Below are positions 61,801-64,000 of a DNA stretch of 64,000 nucleotides, piece by piece; the first letter of the stretch is position 1; each line of letters starts with the position of its first letter. This DNA comes from Linanthus parryae. Its lineage: Eukaryota; Streptophyta; Magnoliopsida; Ericales; Polemoniaceae. A program made the translations under genes and the position numbers. A model generated the notes under the pieces. The model ran no database searches. It was not told where the DNA came from and saw nothing but the letters and a program-made list of their open reading frames with translations. The DNA lies in NCBI GenBank assembly GCA_023055425.1, contig JALGPY010000001.1, forward strand, positions 142,439,368-142,503,367, written 5' to 3'.

Positions 61801-62986
61801 ATACTCTGATCGGGGTATTAATGATAAGATACATGTCTGGTCTCCCTCTCCTTGTATACCACAGTTGATTTGGACCATATTGCTTCACCTTCAAGCTCTG
61901 GATGTAATTTTATCACTCTAATTCATCAGGCAATTATTGTCCAACATAAGGGATGATACTTACTCCTCATTCTAACGGCGAGTAAAATAGATGTATGTTC
62001 TCTGACGTTGGGACATGACAATTTAGTAAACTGCTTTCCCAGATGTCTTATCCGTACGTTTACACTTCGATGTAGTATTTCATACACCAAATTCAAAACC
62101 ATACAAAGTAGAGCTTGGTAGCTAAAAGAGTACATGTAAAAGTTATTCAACTTAACTCGCCGTCTTTGAAAAGTACAAATTAGTTTTGACACTTATAACT
62201 CTGGGTCAACCAATCAGATATAGCAAGGTACTCAGATAAGCATGTACATCGTATTAGAGATGCTGTGCATGAACATAATAAGAGAATTGACACTGCCAAT
62301 TTTTACAGATACATGTCCATATTTTAGTTTCCCTCTTAAGCCAAGCTAATGTTTTCCTTATCAATACATCTTATGCATATGATTACTGAATAAAAATTCA
62401 GCAACCGTAAATAGGAAACAAGATTGCTTCTAAAAACTTGTCGATGCCAATCTGCCTAACATCAGCAGAGTATTCAACACTGAATCTAGTCACACAGTGT
62501 CATTTAAATCAAGAGCAATTACTTCAAGAATCCCATCCCACAGCAGCTAACAAGAAACATGAGAATTCCCTAATTATAACTCAACAAACCAATCAAAAGG
62601 CTGAATATTCAGCCGTCAATCACATATTCAAAGATTACCCACAAAAAATTAGGGCACAATCAACCAAACAAACACAAAAAAAGGGATAAAATAATGAAAC
62701 TGATGAGGGTTTAATTGGTTACCCAGAAAGCGGATTTGCCGAGAGCGGCGAAGGCGAAGCGGTGATCGGGGTTGATGGTGAGCTTGGCGTTCATGAAGAG
62801 GAGGATGGATTGCTTGATGGAGTCCAATCTGGTGACGGGTCGACCATTTGGAGCAGTGACCTTCATTTCGACGAGCGATTCAGCGTCCACGTCGATGCAG
62901 AAGAGGATGTCTTCGCTCGAGTAGCGACCTGGAGCAAGTGTGTAGCGACTCTGTGGTACGGACCTCTGGCTCTCTGCTCGTTCCAT
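52880..62986 (-). CDS. BABAM1: BABAM1 / MERIT40 (NBA1) homologue, BRCC36-complex scaffold
   Basis: Three exons on the minus strand: 62986-62723 (88 codons), 59722-59564 (53 codons), 53239-52880 (119 codons plus stop), giving 260 residues with phase-0 GT-AG junctions. Exon 1 ends ALGKSAFW, exon 2 runs [13 protein letters not shown] to QNRILRV, exon 3 starts [16 protein letters not shown]. The protein is a von Willebrand A-like fold ([11 protein letters not shown] near residue 27 is the degenerate metal-site strand; [11 protein letters not shown] is near the end). The C-terminal [16 protein letters not shown] corresponds to the human MERIT40 end that docks BRE. MERIT40 holds together the BRCA1-A and BRISC complexes, which remove Lys63-linked ubiquitin in DNA repair and cytosolic signalling. 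Introns are 3.0 and 6.3 kb; the second is full of transposon sequence. The start is the only upstream ATG in frame. Confidence 0.9.
54480..54840 (+). pseudogene. Copia RNase H remnant in the BABAM1 intron
   Basis: Broken frames read [23 protein letters not shown] and [12 protein letters not shown], then, after stops, [20 protein letters not shown], all typical of the Copia RNase H domain. The part from about 54686 forms the outer end of the left arm of the large palindrome; its inverted partner is at 57140-57343. Confidence 0.8.
55526..55960 (-). pseudogene. Truncated zinc-finger homeodomain (ZF-HD) sequence, left arm
   Basis: The meaningful part reads [27 protein letters not shown] (second half of the ZF-HD dimerisation finger with its C..C..H set), then a spacer, then [20 protein letters not shown] through VWMENNKHF, a complete homeodomain of the ZF-HD type. 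The open frame continues upstream to an ATG at 56092, but that part is antisense to the other arm and not genuine. The N-terminal half of the finger (the Y-x-E-C-x-K-N-H-A region) is missing. ZF-HD proteins are plant transcription factors that dimerise through this finger. No introns, consistent with both family norm and retroposition. Confidence 0.8.
56019..56430 (+). pseudogene. Truncated ZF-HD sequence, right arm, with frameshift
   Basis: Starts [27 protein letters not shown] and goes out of frame after EILGYPEI (stop at about 56166). The second frame continues [20 protein letters not shown] through the full homeodomain to [10 protein letters not shown] and stops at 56430. Versus the left arm the changes are many, including Asn-Lys-His to Asn-Lys-Asp after the recognition helix. 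Broken and lacking the first half of the finger. Confidence 0.82.
57656..58945 (+). mobile_element. Non-autonomous hAT element in the BABAM1 intron
   Basis: Ends are TTAGAGCTGCACG and, reverse-complemented, TTAGAGCTTCATA. TCTAGC(TT) occurs on both sides, an incomplete or complete 8-bp hAT-style duplication. Sub-terminal regions are dense in GGTTCGGTT / AACCGAACC words in both orientations (57670-57860 and 58745-58930). The interior keeps the transposase start. Confidence 0.72.
58332..58484 (+). pseudogene. N-terminal fragment of a hAT transposase
   Basis: Fifty codons, [20 protein letters not shown] and then [14 protein letters not shown] before a stop. The acidic start followed by a basic [10 protein letters not shown] patch is what precedes the BED zinc finger in plant hAT transposases. 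The BED finger and the catalytic RNase H-like core are deleted; 58500-58720 is AT-rich and ends in a run of A. Confidence 0.6.
59962..60161. repeat. Tandem duplication of about 100 bp
   Basis: TTCCAGAGACATGATGGATTC at 59962 recurs as TTCCAGAGATATGATGGATTC at 60062. Both copies continue with AAAGATTGTANTATAAACACAG, CGGTGCAAG and GATCAACCCA. It lies in intron 1 of the BABAM1 homologue. No function is evident. Confidence 0.85.
60162..62722. other. Rest of BABAM1 intron 1, no gene recognised
   Basis: AT-rich sequence. The longest frame, 114 codons at 61352-61696 (-), is on the gene's own strand but has no domain I recognise and no splice relation to the exons. No transposon ends were found by eye. 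Confidence 0.45.
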
Positions 62987-62999
62987 CTTCTCTCCCAGA

Positions 63000-63085
63000 T
63001 CTCTCTCTCTCTCTCTACCTCTCTCTGTAGGAGCTTGATTGATTTATTGGAATTTTCACTCTCTATTTCAGTCTCGGTTTATATT
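63000..63085 (-). promoter_or_regulatory. Probable core promoter and leader of the BABAM1 homologue
   Basis: On the minus strand ATATAAACC (TATAAA at 63083-63078) lies about 95 bp before the ATG, followed by a GA-rich leader (GAGAGAGAGAGAGATC, 63022-63000) typical of plant 5' untranslated regions. Inferred from motif and spacing only. Confidence 0.45.
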
Positions 63086-63440
63086 TCGATTCTATTTTCG
63101 GTGTGGTTTTTCTCCCAAAATGATGTCCTAAGAGCATCTCAAATGGAAAATCTCAATTGTAATGAAAAAAATAGCTTGTAAATAATGAACTTGGAAATTT
63201 ATATCATTTTAATACTATTTCTTTTAGGGAAAATACAATATTATTCAAGCTAGGGAGTGAGGTCGAGAGAATTCAAACTGAATAAGTCCATTTCCCAATC
63301 AGGCGTTATAGTATACAGACACTCATATCATCTTCTAATAAATCTTTGATCGCAAGTACGTGCGCTATGTTTGCTTCTCTTCCAACAAAGCGGGCTTCAA
63401 AAGTTTCAAAAGTTTCATAAGTCCCCATGATGCCTCTACA

Positions 63441-64000
63441 CTATTCTAGTAGCTCCTTCATTTCCGCGAGCACGGAGGAGTAACTGACTTTCTGCAAATT
63501 GCTATGCTTCAACGGATTGATTCTCACCAAGGAATTGGATTCCAAATCGACCTGTTTTAGACTGAGTTCATGCGTCATCGCTAAACTCACTGCCAATGCT
63601 TCAACTTCTGCCAGCAGGGGAATCCTCGTCTTGCGGATTCGAAAAAAACGACCGGCCACAAAGTTATTGTTAGAATTTTGAATAGCACAACCTAATCCCA
63701 AAGCCGGAGAACTGTCGGACCAAGAAGCGTCACAGTTTATTTTTGTAGTCCATGACGGTGGAGAAGCCCATCGAGCCGAAACATGCCAACCTATGTTCAT
63801 CTCCCGACAACCCCTTGATCCGCGCTTCATTAAACCAAGCCAAATAATCCAAACTCGAGTTTACAATCGAATCCGCATTCGTGATTTGTTTCTCGAAAAG
63901 CAACTTGTTCCTACTTTGCCAAAGAGCCCATATCGTGAGAAATCTTTCGCAAATATCTCCGGGTTGTGTACTGATGACTTCGTGAAGGCCGCACTTCTTC
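63441..64000 (-). pseudogene. LINE 3' end: zf-RVT tail and RNase H-like domain, partial
   Basis: Minus strand from the window edge: LTIWALWQSRNKLLFEK (about 63940-63890), the end of the zf-RVT region that follows the reverse transcriptase of plant LINEs. After a frameshift near 63830 comes the RVT_3 RNase H: TTKINCDASW, LGLGCAIQNS, LLAEVEALAVSLAM, VDLESNSLV and a stop at 63441. The usual second acidic site (ESDS) reads ESNS. The element continues beyond base 64000. Confidence 0.82.

Overview
This is nuclear DNA of a flowering plant, most likely a eudicot. The evidence is AT-rich sequence with short GT-AG-spliced exons, plant-type LTR retrotransposons, LINEs, MITEs, a Helitron and hAT elements, and two recognisable plant genes. 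I cannot name the species. No bacterial, organellar or CRISPR features were seen.

Layout. Positions 236-19855 (+) hold a complete cytosolic glutaminyl-tRNA synthetase gene: 23 exons that join in frame to 796 codons, with HIGH and MSKRK class I motifs, one GC-AG intron, and several transposons in its introns. Positions 22343-49250 are a transposon island: a chromodomain-bearing Ty3/gypsy element (-) split by a 3.57-kb solo-LTR-like insertion that itself carries a Tourist MITE; a truncated LINE (-) fused to that element's 5' LTR; a decayed but structurally complete Copia element (+) with 5-bp target duplications; a long LTR (-) hosting a 391-bp Helitron; and a Copia 3' part (+) interrupted by a complete TRIM element. 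A GATA microsatellite sits in one arm of an inverted repeat near 47.9 kb. Positions 49600-50660 hold an inverted, rearranged copy of the last intron and last exon of the synthetase gene, in which a 48-bp exon segment is amplified in tandem. It abuts a LINE ORF1 fragment.

Positions 52880-62986 (-) hold a second complete gene: a plant homologue of BABAM1/MERIT40/NBA1, the scaffold of the BRCC36 deubiquitinase complexes, with 3 exons and 260 codons. Its 6.3-kb intron contains a hAT-derived element keeping a transposase N-terminus, and a large imperfect palindrome with arms of about 1.3 kb carrying two copies of a truncated zinc-finger homeodomain (ZF-HD) sequence plus Copia RNase H remnants. The window ends inside the RNase H region of another LINE (-).

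The two host genes have unrelated housekeeping roles (translation; DNA-damage and deubiquitination signalling) and are divided by about 33 kb of nested elements. The least expected structures are the ZF-HD/Copia palindrome, the amplified synthetase exon fragment, and the array of short Pro-Glu-like or palindromic motifs inside the decayed Copia element. All coordinates and homologies were derived by reading and hand translation, without searches.
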